From: UBA1447 sp964612185
GTDB taxonomy: Bacteria; Bacillota; Clostridia; Oscillospirales; Acutalibacteraceae
Direction: 5' to 3'
DNA: 64,000 nt
Assembly (NCBI GenBank): GCA_964612185.1
Contig: CAZTCR010000009.1
Span: 1-64,000, forward strand
Shown here: positions 44,148 through 51,907 of the stretch, piece after piece
How positions within the stretch are numbered: the stretch's first letter is position 1
How the letters are laid out: the number at the start of each line of letters is the position of its first letter
Position numbers and translations under genes: made by a program
Notes under the pieces: generated by a model
What the model was told of the DNA's origin: nothing
The model's database searches: none
The model's input: the letters and a program-made list of their open reading frames with translations, nothing else

Positions 44148-45659
44148 TCAAATGTCTTCAACAACGATTGTCGCCTTGCGGGTTTCAATTTCGACGAGCA
44201 TGTTTTTATAAGTTTCCTCGTCGATTTTCACCTTCTTGCGGATGACGATGTACGCCGCATAAATTAAAACAATCGGCGCGACAACCATGCTGACCCTGAG
44301 CCAAAAAGTGATGCTCGGCGGCGCAGCGGCAAGGATATCTTTAATCCGCTGCGTCTTTTCCAAATCGGTTATCTCTTTGAGGTTCGCTTGCTTTTCCACT
44401 GCCGATATGCCGTTGGTGATGCTGAGCATCCCGATGACAAGGTAGGCGACCGTGATGATGGCTTGCTGCAGGGCGCTGCCCATTTTTGCCATAAACGGGC
44501 GCAGGGAGAAAATGATGGCCTCATCGCGTGAACCGGTCTTATACTCGTTGTACTCGATGGTGTTGGTGAGGTAAATGGTGATCACCATGTAGATGAGCGA
44601 CTGGCCGAAGCCAATGATAAATGCTTCCAGCAGGATGACGGCAAGCTGAACACCCGCCGGCGCGCCGATGGCGGGCAGCAGTGTACCGAATACCATAAAC
44701 ATCAAATAACCGACCGCGGTGGTTACCATGGCGAGAGTGGACATTTTTCTGCGTGACATTTTCGCCGCGAGGCGCGGGTACAAAATGTTGATGGCGACGG
44801 AAGCGAGCGCATACAGCGCCACGAACAGGGTGACATAAGTGCCGTTGTAGCCGAACGAAAGATACATATAATTCACGCCGAACGCGGTCAGCAGCGCGCT
44901 GCCCACATTGTACAGCAGCATCACAAGTGCCACCCACAGGAGCTGGTCGTTCTTAAAAATTACGCTGACCATTTTTTTCAGCCCGATGTGCTCGTCCTTT
45001 TCAAGGTGCGCCGTTTTGTTTTCCCGCACAAAAAAGTAGACGACAATTTGGCTTACACTCAACGCGACCGCGATAAATATGGCAACCGCTCTAAATCCGC
45101 TGATGGAACTCCCGCCGATCGCGCCTTCGCCGTTGGTCAGCATGGGGATAAGCCCCATGGCCAGTATCGCGCCGATCATGGCAAACAGGTTCGCATAGGA
45201 AGTGAGTTTATCGCGTTTTTTCGGGTCGCTCGTCAAGGACGGCAGCATGGACCAATAGCCGATGTCGTTCATCGTCCAGGTAATGTCCCAAAACAGGTAG
45301 AGCACCGCAAAAAGAATGACAAAGTTCCAGCCGTCCACACGGTTGCTGAACATAATGACCAGCACAACAGCGTTGAGCAATGCCCCGATAATAATCCACG
45401 GCTTGAACTTGCCGACCTTGGTGCGCGTGTTTTCAATAATGCCGCCCATAACCGGGTCGTTCACCGCGTCCCATACGCGCGCAATGACCAGAATCGTGCC
45501 GATTGCCCCAAACTGCTGTGTTGTTAAGCTGCGGGTGAAAAGTACATAGGTCAGTAAAAAGTTTGCAAACAGATTGTACGCCATATCACGGCCCATGCCG
45601 GGGACGGTATAGGTCCATTTGTTGCGGTTGAATCGTTTTTCTTCCGTCAGCTGAGTCAC
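44148..45659 (-). CDS. GPH-family sugar:cation symporter (2 of 5)
   Basis: A 503-residue transporter with about 12 membrane segments and the GPH pattern RVWDAVNDPVMGGIIENTRT then KVGKFKPWII. The C-terminal segment IEYNEYKTGSRDEAIIFSL is also typical of MelB/XynB-like carriers. It would import a glycoside or oligosaccharide with a cation. GTG 45659 is preceded by GGAGGG at 7 nt. The central cytoplasmic loop (KTAHLEKDEH) is moderately charged. It is monocistronic and divergent from the phosphoesterase gene. Confidence 0.93.
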   Translation of the reverse strand: MTQLTEEKRFNRNKWTYTVPGMGRDMAYNLFANFLLTYVLFTRSLTTQQFGAIGTILVIARVWDAVNDPVMGGIIENTRTKVGKFKPWIIIGALLNAVVLVIMFSNRVDGWNFVILFAVLYLFWDITWTMNDIGYWSMLPSLTSDPKKRDKLTSYANLFAMIGAILAMGLIPMLTNGEGAIGGSSISGFRAVAIFIAVALSVSQIVVYFFVRENKTAHLEKDEHIGLKKMVSVIFKNDQLLWVALVMLLYNVGSALLTAFGVNYMYLSFGYNGTYVTLFVALYALASVAINILYPRLAAKMSRRKMSTLAMVTTAVGYLMFMVFGTLLPAIGAPAGVQLAVILLEAFIIGFGQSLIYMVITIYLTNTIEYNEYKTGSRDEAIIFSLRPFMAKMGSALQQAIITVAYLVIGMLSITNGISAVEKQANLKEITDLEKTQRIKDILAAAPPSITFWLRVSMVVAPIVLIYAAYIVIRKKVKIDEETYKNMLVEIETRKATIVVEDI

Positions 45660-45772
45660 AAAAACACCCTCCTTCTAAAATCTGTATAGGACAATTAAAT
45701 TATAACATATACAGGTGAATATACAACATCATTATTTTGTCCGGCAAATCAAAATGAGCGGCCTTCCGCTAT

Positions 45773-45802
45773 TTGACACCGCGGCGCGGTGTGTGGTAAA
45801 AT
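45773..45802 (+). promoter_or_regulatory. Promoter with palindromic operator, metallophosphoesterase gene
   Basis: TTGACA (45773-45778), 18 bp, TAAAAT (45797-45802). ACACCGC-GGC-GCGGTGT (45777-45793) is a perfect inverted repeat inside the spacer, placed where a repressor would block RNA polymerase. Confidence 0.7.
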
Positions 45803-45846
45803 ATCGTTGTTTTGGCAGGAATATGATTGGAAGCGAGAGGTTTTTT

Positions 45847-47010
45847 ATGAAAAAGATTTGGAAAAAATTGCTTGTTGTTTTTATGGTTGCCCTTTTCGCG
45901 CTCTCTCCGGTTGCACTCGCCGCTGAACCCCCTACGCCGGCGGAAGCGGCGCACCTGAGTTTCGGCGCCGACAAAAAGTTTACCGTCATGCAGGTAACCG
46001 ATGTTCAGGACGGACCGGGGCTCCTGTTTCCCACGGCAAGGTTTCTGAAAAACGCGCTCGAAAATGTAAAACCGGACCTCGTTGTGCTCACGGGGGACAA
46101 CATCTCCGGCGCGAAATCCCCGACAGACGCGATTACGGCCCACACCATTGACAAGCTCATGCGCGTTTTTGACAATGCGGATGTGCCCGTGGCGGCAGTT
46201 TTCGGCAACCACGATGATGAGGGCAAAACGGCCAAAGAAGCGCAAATGGCCCTGTACATACAGTATGACTGCTTTATCGGTTATGACGAAGGCCCGGCGG
46301 TTTCCGGCGTCGGCACTTACAATGTCCCCATTTATTCGAGCACAGACCCGCAAAAAGTCGCCTTTAATATTTGGATGGTTGATTCCGGCACTTATGACAC
46401 CGTTAACGGCGGCTACGCGCATGTGCAGCAGGATCAAATTGACTGGTATGTCCAAAAGAGCAATGCGCTCAAGGCGGCAAACGGCGGGGTACCGGTGCCG
46501 TCGCTGATGTTCCAGCACATCGTTGTACCGGAGGTTTATGAGGCGTTTAACGAAGTGTCATTCGGCACCCAGGGCGCTGTCGCGAAATACGGCAAATATT
46601 TCGTGTTGAACCCGGCCATGACCCGCGCGGGCGTGTTGGGCGAAGGCGCCTGCCCGCCGGATGTGAACGGCGGCCAGTTTGACGCGGTCAGGGCACAGGG
46701 TGATGTGAAGGCCATGTTTTTTGGGCACGACCATGCCAACACTTATGAAGTGCGGGTGCGGGGTGTGGACCTGGTTTGCTCACCGACATCCGGCATGGCG
46801 TCCTACGGCGATGAAAACCGCGGCGTCCGGGTCATCACGGTGGATGAAACCACCGCCGCCTATTCAACCCGGCTTGTCCGTTACGCGGATATGATGGACG
46901 CGGATGCGCCGCTTAACTTTGGCTACAATCTGCTCACGAAGTTTTGGGGGTTCGCGTGGCCGGTGATGAAATTCTTCTATCTTGTGACCAACTTCTTCCC
47001 CGGCGCTTAA
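45847..47010 (+). CDS. Secreted metallophosphoesterase
   Basis: A 387-residue calcineurin-like phosphoesterase. The signal peptide is KKLLVVFMVALFALSPVALA. The metal-binding motifs are in order: VTDVQDG (D52), LTGDN (83-85), FGNHDDE (120-123) and FFGHDHAN near 300. Such enzymes use two metals to hydrolyse phosphomono- or diesters; the extracellular location fits phosphate scavenging or envelope-polymer processing. ATG 45847 is set by AGAGG 6 nt upstream. It has its own promoter and a strong terminator. The substrate is unknown. Confidence 0.9.
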   Translation: MKKIWKKLLVVFMVALFALSPVALAAEPPTPAEAAHLSFGADKKFTVMQVTDVQDGPGLLFPTARFLKNALENVKPDLVVLTGDNISGAKSPTDAITAHTIDKLMRVFDNADVPVAAVFGNHDDEGKTAKEAQMALYIQYDCFIGYDEGPAVSGVGTYNVPIYSSTDPQKVAFNIWMVDSGTYDTVNGGYAHVQQDQIDWYVQKSNALKAANGGVPVPSLMFQHIVVPEVYEAFNEVSFGTQGAVAKYGKYFVLNPAMTRAGVLGEGACPPDVNGGQFDAVRAQGDVKAMFFGHDHANTYEVRVRGVDLVCSPTSGMASYGDENRGVRVITVDETTAAYSTRLVRYADMMDADAPLNFGYNLLTKFWGFAWPVMKFFYLVTNFFPGA

Positions 47011-47037
47011 TATCATCAAACAGCAGCATTCATCAGC

Positions 47038-47063
47038 GGGGCGGCCATGTGCCGCCCCTTTTT
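47038..47063 (+). terminator. Terminator of the phosphoesterase gene
   Basis: A perfect 8-bp GC stem GGGGCGGC/GCCGCCCC, loop CATGT, followed by TTTTT. Confidence 0.9.
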
Positions 47064-47082
47064 CATATCCGTTATTTTCCTG

Positions 47083-47111
47083 TTGCTAACAACCGGTTTT
47101 AGATGTACAAT
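47083..47111 (+). promoter_or_regulatory. Promoter of GPH symporter 3
   Basis: TTGCTA (47083-47088), 17 bp, TACAAT (47106-47111). The paralogue downstream has a matching TTGCCT-17-TACAAT. Confidence 0.65.
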
Positions 47112-47169
47112 TTGTGTTAGATTACAGATGCGTTCCCTTTCATATGTTGCTGAAAAAGGGGGGTTCGGT

Positions 47170-48732
47170 TTGAGTAAAAAAGAAGATCTTGTTGAAGAAA
47201 AAGAGATCACCGAAGAAGACGCGCTCAAATATGTCCATCAAAACCGCCGCTATGTCGGCACCAAAGAAACCGTTGCCTATGTGCTCAATGACTTTTCTAA
47301 CAGTTTCAACATCGGCAAGTACAGCAACCGCTTCATTTGGGATGTCGTGAAGATTGACTTCAAGATTGCCGCTTATGTCAACATTTTCACCGGGCTTTGG
47401 GATACCATCAATGACATTTTCATCGGTACGATTGTGGACAAAACACGCACCCGCTGGGGAAAGTTCAGACCTTACCTTTTGTTCCTGAAAATCCCGCTGA
47501 CCATTGTCGGCTCGCTCTACTGGCTGCTGCCTTTTATTTTCCCGGACACAGCGGGCGATTATGTGCCGAAGCTTATTTATAATTTCACCCTCGGCGTCGT
47601 GTTGGAAACAGCCGGTACCTTTGCCGCTATTGCCGGCGGCGGGTTGATGTCTACCATCACTCCACACCCGGTTGACCGCGTACGGCTGATTACGATGGCG
47701 AACTTCTGGTCCGGCTGGTTTGGTGAAAAGCTGCCGGAGCTGATCATGGGGGTCTTTATTGACCTGATCAACAACAAAATCCTCAAGTGGAAGCTACGGG
47801 ACCTTTTTGTCGGCATGGGCTTCTTCACCAGCCTCATCGCCTGCGCCGCCTCCTTCTACTTCTTTTTTGTCACCAGGGAGCGCGTACAGCAGACCATCGA
47901 AAAGCCGAGCATCAAGCAGGGGTTCAAAGCGATATTTACCAATGTACCTATTCTGCTGATTACCTTGTCGGACTTTTTAAGCGGGTTCGGTGTCGGGACC
48001 GGGCGATCAAACTACTTTATTGATGTGTTGGGCATGGCGTCGCTGGAGACGATTGTCGGCATCCCCGCAGGCCCCGTTTCAAACATCAGTTACGCCTTAA
48101 TCGGACCGATCCGAAAACGGTTTTCCACCAAAGCCATCTGGATCGGGGAGGATATGTACACCGATATGTGCTGGATGGGTGTCTTCGCAGTCGGTTCCAT
48201 CAACAAAAATTTCATGAAGCGCAAGGTGATGATTCCCACCTTTATGATGGAGGAATTTATCGAAATGTGGGTGTACGGTCTGCGTCATGTCATCGGTCCG
48301 GAGCTGCATAACGAGGCCATGGATTACTGCGAGTGGAAAAACGGCTACCGGATGGAAGCCATGACCGGCGTCGCCAGGGGGCTGGTCAGAAAACTGCAGG
48401 GTATTTTCATGAGCACGATTACCAACTTAATCATGGCAAAAATCGGCTATGTTCAAGGCAAAACTATCGGCAGCCAAACGGTTTCCACAAAATACTGGCT
48501 GTTCGCGCTCGGCACCGGGGTACCGATTATTACCAGTTCGCTCGGCATTGTGCCAAAGTTCTTTTACCCCCTCACCGGCAAAAAGCGTGATATCATGTAC
48601 GCAGACCTGCTTGAGAGGCGCAAACAAATGGCGGAAAGAGTCACAGCAGCCGGCGACGACGCGGAAGAACTCGCGCGTATCGCCAAGGCCGAAATCAAGG
48701 GCGAATATGTCAAAAACAGAGACACGAAATAA
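47170..48732 (+). CDS. GPH-family sugar:cation symporter (3 of 5)
   Basis: A 520-residue MFS_2/GPH carrier. GLWDTINDIFIGTIVDKTRT then RWGKFRPYLL is the family signature. It has about 12 membrane segments and a conserved charged C-terminus (ERRKQMAERVTAAGDDAEEL). It is closely related to the carrier at 56601-58172 along its entire length (both begin with SKKED and share ALKYVHQNRRY(V/I)GTKET). TTG 47170 is chosen because AAAAAGGGGGG is 6 nt ahead and aligns with the paralogue start. The two carriers flank the beta-helix pair, suggesting related glycan substrates. Confidence 0.92.
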   Translation: MSKKEDLVEEKEITEEDALKYVHQNRRYVGTKETVAYVLNDFSNSFNIGKYSNRFIWDVVKIDFKIAAYVNIFTGLWDTINDIFIGTIVDKTRTRWGKFRPYLLFLKIPLTIVGSLYWLLPFIFPDTAGDYVPKLIYNFTLGVVLETAGTFAAIAGGGLMSTITPHPVDRVRLITMANFWSGWFGEKLPELIMGVFIDLINNKILKWKLRDLFVGMGFFTSLIACAASFYFFFVTRERVQQTIEKPSIKQGFKAIFTNVPILLITLSDFLSGFGVGTGRSNYFIDVLGMASLETIVGIPAGPVSNISYALIGPIRKRFSTKAIWIGEDMYTDMCWMGVFAVGSINKNFMKRKVMIPTFMMEEFIEMWVYGLRHVIGPELHNEAMDYCEWKNGYRMEAMTGVARGLVRKLQGIFMSTITNLIMAKIGYVQGKTIGSQTVSTKYWLFALGTGVPIITSSLGIVPKFFYPLTGKKRDIMYADLLERRKQMAERVTAAGDDAEELARIAKAEIKGEYVKNRDTK

Positions 48733-48747
48733 ACAATGAAGACAAAA

Positions 48748-48790
48748 AAGGGCGGATGGTTTGTCATAGCAGGCAAGCATCCGTCCTCAT
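48748..48790. terminator. Probable bidirectional terminator
   Basis: GGCGGATG and CATCCGTCC pair around a 19-nt loop between convergent genes. A-rich sequence on the left and TTGTTTTCTTT on the right allow use in both directions. Confidence 0.6.
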
Positions 48791-48828
48791 TGTTTTCTTT
48801 GGTGTAAAGTTGATGTGCTCTACAACCG

Positions 48829-49371
48829 TTATTGTTTCCCGTTGTCGTTCAAAATCAGTTTTGCCTGCTTCATGGCAATCACCACAAGCGGTATCAGAAC
48901 GATGTGCAGGATGATACCCGGCACGGCGGTAACAAATGCCCCCGCAAGAAACTTTTGGAACGAAAAGTCGGATTTGCCAATCCCCGCGAAAACAAACATC
49001 GCAACGCCCCAGACAAGACGCCCGCCGAGCATGGAGAGAATTAGCGCAACATAAACATATAAAACTTTCTTCGGGAAATACTTGTACAGCAATCCGGCCA
49101 GCAACCCGTAGGCGGCCAGCTCAAACGCCATGGATATGCCCATCGGTATAGGCTGCGGCATACCAAAAATAGCAAACCTTAAAAGCGGCGCGATAAAACC
49201 GACGGTCAGCCCGTATTGCCAGCCGCAGACAAAGCCGCACAGCAACACAGGGATGTGCATTGGGGACAACGCCATGCCGATTTGCGGGATTTGCCCCGTC
49301 AAAAACGGGAGCAGCAAACACAGCGCAAGGAACATGCCGGCGAATGTGAGTTTTTTAATCGGATCTTTCAA
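48829..49371 (-). CDS. ECF transporter S component
   Basis: A 180-residue membrane protein with about five or six segments and the S-component signature GMALSPMHIPVLLCGFVCGW then QYGLTVGFIAPLLR. S components bind a vitamin or similar micronutrient and work with the EcfAA'T module, which is not in the window. The vitamin cannot be read, although the sequence resembles the ECF_trnsprt/folate-type groups. TTG 49371 is preferred because GGAGG is 8 nt ahead; an earlier ATG lacks a site. It has its own promoter at 49407-49435. Confidence 0.85.
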   Translation of the reverse strand: MKDPIKKLTFAGMFLALCLLLPFLTGQIPQIGMALSPMHIPVLLCGFVCGWQYGLTVGFIAPLLRFAIFGMPQPIPMGISMAFELAAYGLLAGLLYKYFPKKVLYVYVALILSMLGGRLVWGVAMFVFAGIGKSDFSFQKFLAGAFVTAVPGIILHIVLIPLVVIAMKQAKLILNDNGKQ

Positions 49372-49406
49372 AGATTCATCCTCCAAATGTTTTGACTGAC
49401 CGGGCA

Positions 49407-49435
49407 ATTTTAACATAATCCTCCGGGCATATCAA
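49407..49435 (-). promoter_or_regulatory. Promoter of the ECF S component gene
   Basis: On the minus strand TTGATA (49435-49430), 17 bp, TAAAAT (49412-49407). A small AATCCC/GGGATT hairpin sits just upstream. Confidence 0.7.
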
Positions 49436-49469
49436 CAACAATTCCCGAAAAGGGATTTGTTTGTTCCGC

Positions 49470-49497
49470 TTGCGCAATCCTTGTGTTTTGGTATAAT
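49470..49497 (+). promoter_or_regulatory. Promoter of the F420-ligase-like gene
   Basis: TTGCGC (49470-49475), 16 bp, TATAAT (49492-49497). It is divergent from the ECF promoter. The leader would be about 115 nt. Confidence 0.55.
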
Positions 49498-49620
49498 ACT
49501 TTTAGAATGCCCTTTGAGCAAGGGGCCACGGCAAAAAAACAGTTCAAAGTGCTTTATTTCAACCCCGCTGTTGTGGTATACTGTTTGGCGGCAAAAAAAT
49601 ACAACGAAAGAGTGATGAGA

Positions 49621-50811
49621 TTGGAAAGACTTGTCGGTACGGTGTCAAGGGGCATACGGGCGCCCATTATCCGGGAGGGCGATGACATTGCTGAGATTGT
49701 GGTGAACAGCGTCCTCACCGCCGCTGAAAACGAAGGGTTCGCTTTGGGCAACCGGGATGTTGTTGCCGTGACCGAAGCGGTCGTGGCACGCGCGCAGGGC
49801 AACTACGCGACCATCGACCAGGTGGCAAGCGATGTGAAAGAAAAGTTCGGTGCCGGCACCATCGGTGTGATTTTCCCGATTTTGAGCCGTAACCGGTTCG
49901 CCATCTGTCTCAAAGGCATCGCCAGAGGCGCAAAAAAAATTGTGCTGATGCTCAGTTACCCCGCGGACGAAGTGGGCAACCACCTCGTGTCCCTGGACGC
50001 GCTGGATGAAAAAGGCGTCAACCCCTGGACAGATGTGTTGACGGAAGAGCATTACAGGGAACTTTTCGGCAGCAACAAGCACACCTTCACGGGTGTGGAT
50101 TATATTGAGTATTACAAAACCCTCATCCTCGGCGAGGGCTGCGATGTGGAAATCATCCTTGCCAACGACTGCAGGGCGATATTGGCCAAAACAAAAAATA
50201 TTCTGAACTGTGATATCCACACCAGAGCGCGCACAAAACGCATGTTGCTTGCCTCGGGAGCGGAAAAGGTGCTCGGGCTTGATGAAATACTCAATGCGCC
50301 GCGGGATGGCAGCGGGTATAACGAAGCGTACGGCTTGCTCGGGAGTAATAAAGCGACCGAAACCAAAATCAAACTCTTCCCGCGGGACGCGCAGAGGGTT
50401 GTTGATAAAATCGCCGCGAGGCTGCTGGTAGCCACGGGGAAAAATATCGAAGTCATGGTTTACGGCGACGGCGCGTTCAAAGACCCCGTCGGCAAAATCT
50501 GGGAACTGGCAGACCCCGTTGTCTCCCCCGCTTACACCAAGGGGCTGGAAGGTCAGCCCAACGAGGTTAAATTGAAGTATCTGGCAGACAACGACTTTGC
50601 CCACCTCAACGGCGATGAGCTCAAGGCGGCGATATCCGACTACATCATCAATAAAGAAAACGACCTGGTCGGCCAGATGGCATCCCAGGGGACCACCCCC
50701 CGCAGACTCACCGACCTTATCGGCTCGCTGTGCGACTTAACTTCCGGCAGCGGGGACAAGGGCACGCCGATTGTGCTGGTGCAGGGTTACTTTGACAACT
50801 ACACCAAATAG
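49621..50811 (+). CDS. F420-0:gamma-glutamyl ligase-like protein
   Basis: A 396-residue protein of the F420 ligase (CofE) family, whose members add glutamate to a phosphate-containing coenzyme using GTP. Family segments include VGTVSRGIRAPIIREGDDI at the N-terminus, VVAVTEAVVARAQGN at ~50-65 and VMVYGDGAFKDPVGKIWEL near 290. Many Clostridia lacking coenzyme F420 carry paralogues of unknown substrate. TTG 49621 is chosen because GAAAGAG (49606-49612) is 8 nt upstream; ATG 49615 is only 2 nt after it. No other F420 biosynthesis gene is in the window. Confidence 0.85.
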   Translation: MERLVGTVSRGIRAPIIREGDDIAEIVVNSVLTAAENEGFALGNRDVVAVTEAVVARAQGNYATIDQVASDVKEKFGAGTIGVIFPILSRNRFAICLKGIARGAKKIVLMLSYPADEVGNHLVSLDALDEKGVNPWTDVLTEEHYRELFGSNKHTFTGVDYIEYYKTLILGEGCDVEIILANDCRAILAKTKNILNCDIHTRARTKRMLLASGAEKVLGLDEILNAPRDGSGYNEAYGLLGSNKATETKIKLFPRDAQRVVDKIAARLLVATGKNIEVMVYGDGAFKDPVGKIWELADPVVSPAYTKGLEGQPNEVKLKYLADNDFAHLNGDELKAAISDYIINKENDLVGQMASQGTTPRRLTDLIGSLCDLTSGSGDKGTPIVLVQGYFDNYTK

Positions 50812-50846
50812 ATTGCCATTTTTTACCTCCGGTGGTTTCACGGTTA

Positions 50847-50875
50847 TTGACAAACCGGGCACATTATTGTAAGGT
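50847..50875 (+). promoter_or_regulatory. Promoter of the PRC-barrel gene
   Basis: TTGACA (50847-50852), 17 bp, TAAGGT (50870-50875). Confidence 0.6.
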
Positions 50876-50964
50876 TTATCTGTCAAAGAATTCGGCAAAA
50901 GTGTTCATTTGTTTCCCGTTCCAACAGAACACCGCGCATTTTTAAACAAGAAAGGATGATTATT

Positions 50965-51738
50965 GTGTTGATCAAAGCCAAATCACTCAAAGGTTTCAAA
51001 TTGAAATGCACCGACGGGGAAATCGGAGAGGTCAAGGAATTTATTTTTGACGAACAGCACTTTACCATCCGCTACCTGGTGGCGGAAACCGGGAATTGGC
51101 TCATGGACAGGCAGGTGCTCATATCCCCCCGCGCGCTGCTCGCCATTGACAAAGAAACGAAGCATATCGCCACATCACTGACCGTCGCCCAAATCGAGGC
51201 AAGCCCTTCGCTGTATAAGGACTTACCGATTACGCGGGATTTTGAAACAAACTATCACAATTATTACGGCTTCCCGGCTTACTGGAACGGTCCCCATATG
51301 TGGGGCGCAAGCCCCGCCATTATGCAAAACAGCCCGTCCTACAAAGCCGCTGTTATCGGCGACAGGGATTTGAAACCCGGCTTGCGCAGCACCTATGATA
51401 CGGAAGGGCGCAAAATCAGCGCGCCTGACGCCGATTTCGGCCATGTCGTTGATTTTGTGATTGATGACGAATGCTGGGCCATCCGCTATATTATTGTTGA
51501 CACCATCAGTTTTTGGCCGAGCCCATATGTGCTCGTCTCCCCGGCTTGGATTGACCGCATCGGCAAGGAAGACTTTAAGATTTATGTCAATGTGCCGTCG
51601 GAAAAAATTAAAGCCGCCCCGGAATATAAGGATGAAGAGGAACTCAACCGGGATTATGAGGCATGCCTCAACAGTCATTACGGGTGCGACAATTATTGGG
51701 ACACACAGCCCTGTGTCCAAGACAGTCCGGACGAATAA
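50965..51738 (+). CDS. Two-domain PRC-barrel protein
   Basis: A 257-residue cytoplasmic protein with two PRC-barrel domains. The first starts IKAKSLKGFKLKCTDGEIGE and continues IRYLVAETGNWLMDRQVLIS, and the second has DADFGHVVDFVIDDECWAIR with YIIVDTISFWPSPYVLVSP. PRC barrels occur in RNA-processing (RimM-like) and photosynthetic-reaction-centre H proteins and in many stress-associated proteins. The C-terminal tail is rich in Asp and Tyr. GTG 50965 is chosen because AAAGGA ends 8 nt ahead; TTG 50968 is also possible. Role unknown. Confidence 0.88.
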   Translation: MLIKAKSLKGFKLKCTDGEIGEVKEFIFDEQHFTIRYLVAETGNWLMDRQVLISPRALLAIDKETKHIATSLTVAQIEASPSLYKDLPITRDFETNYHNYYGFPAYWNGPHMWGASPAIMQNSPSYKAAVIGDRDLKPGLRSTYDTEGRKISAPDADFGHVVDFVIDDECWAIRYIIVDTISFWPSPYVLVSPAWIDRIGKEDFKIYVNVPSEKIKAAPEYKDEEELNRDYEACLNSHYGCDNYWDTQPCVQDSPDE

Positions 51739-51777
51739 CGGGCAATTCGCATACATTGGATTATTTGGTTTTACAGC

Positions 51778-51809
51778 GGAGGCTCGGCTTTGCCGGGTCT
51801 CCTTTTTTT
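51778..51809 (+). terminator. Terminator of the PRC-barrel gene
   Basis: GGAGGCTCGGC-TTT-GCCGGGTCTCC forms a stem with two wobble/mismatch pairs and is followed by TTTTTTT. Confidence 0.8.
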
Positions 51810-51810
51810 A

Positions 51811-51839
51811 TTGACAGGGGCGCGCCGTTGTTTTATAGT
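51811..51839 (+). promoter_or_regulatory. Promoter of the beta-helix gene pair
   Basis: TTGACA (51811-51816), exactly 17 bp, TATAGT (51834-51839). Confidence 0.75.
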
Positions 51840-51907
51840 TTATGCATATACAGATGAAGCGCCGAACGGTTAAGTGCTGCTTTTTTCAAGCGAAACGGAG
51901 GTTGTAT

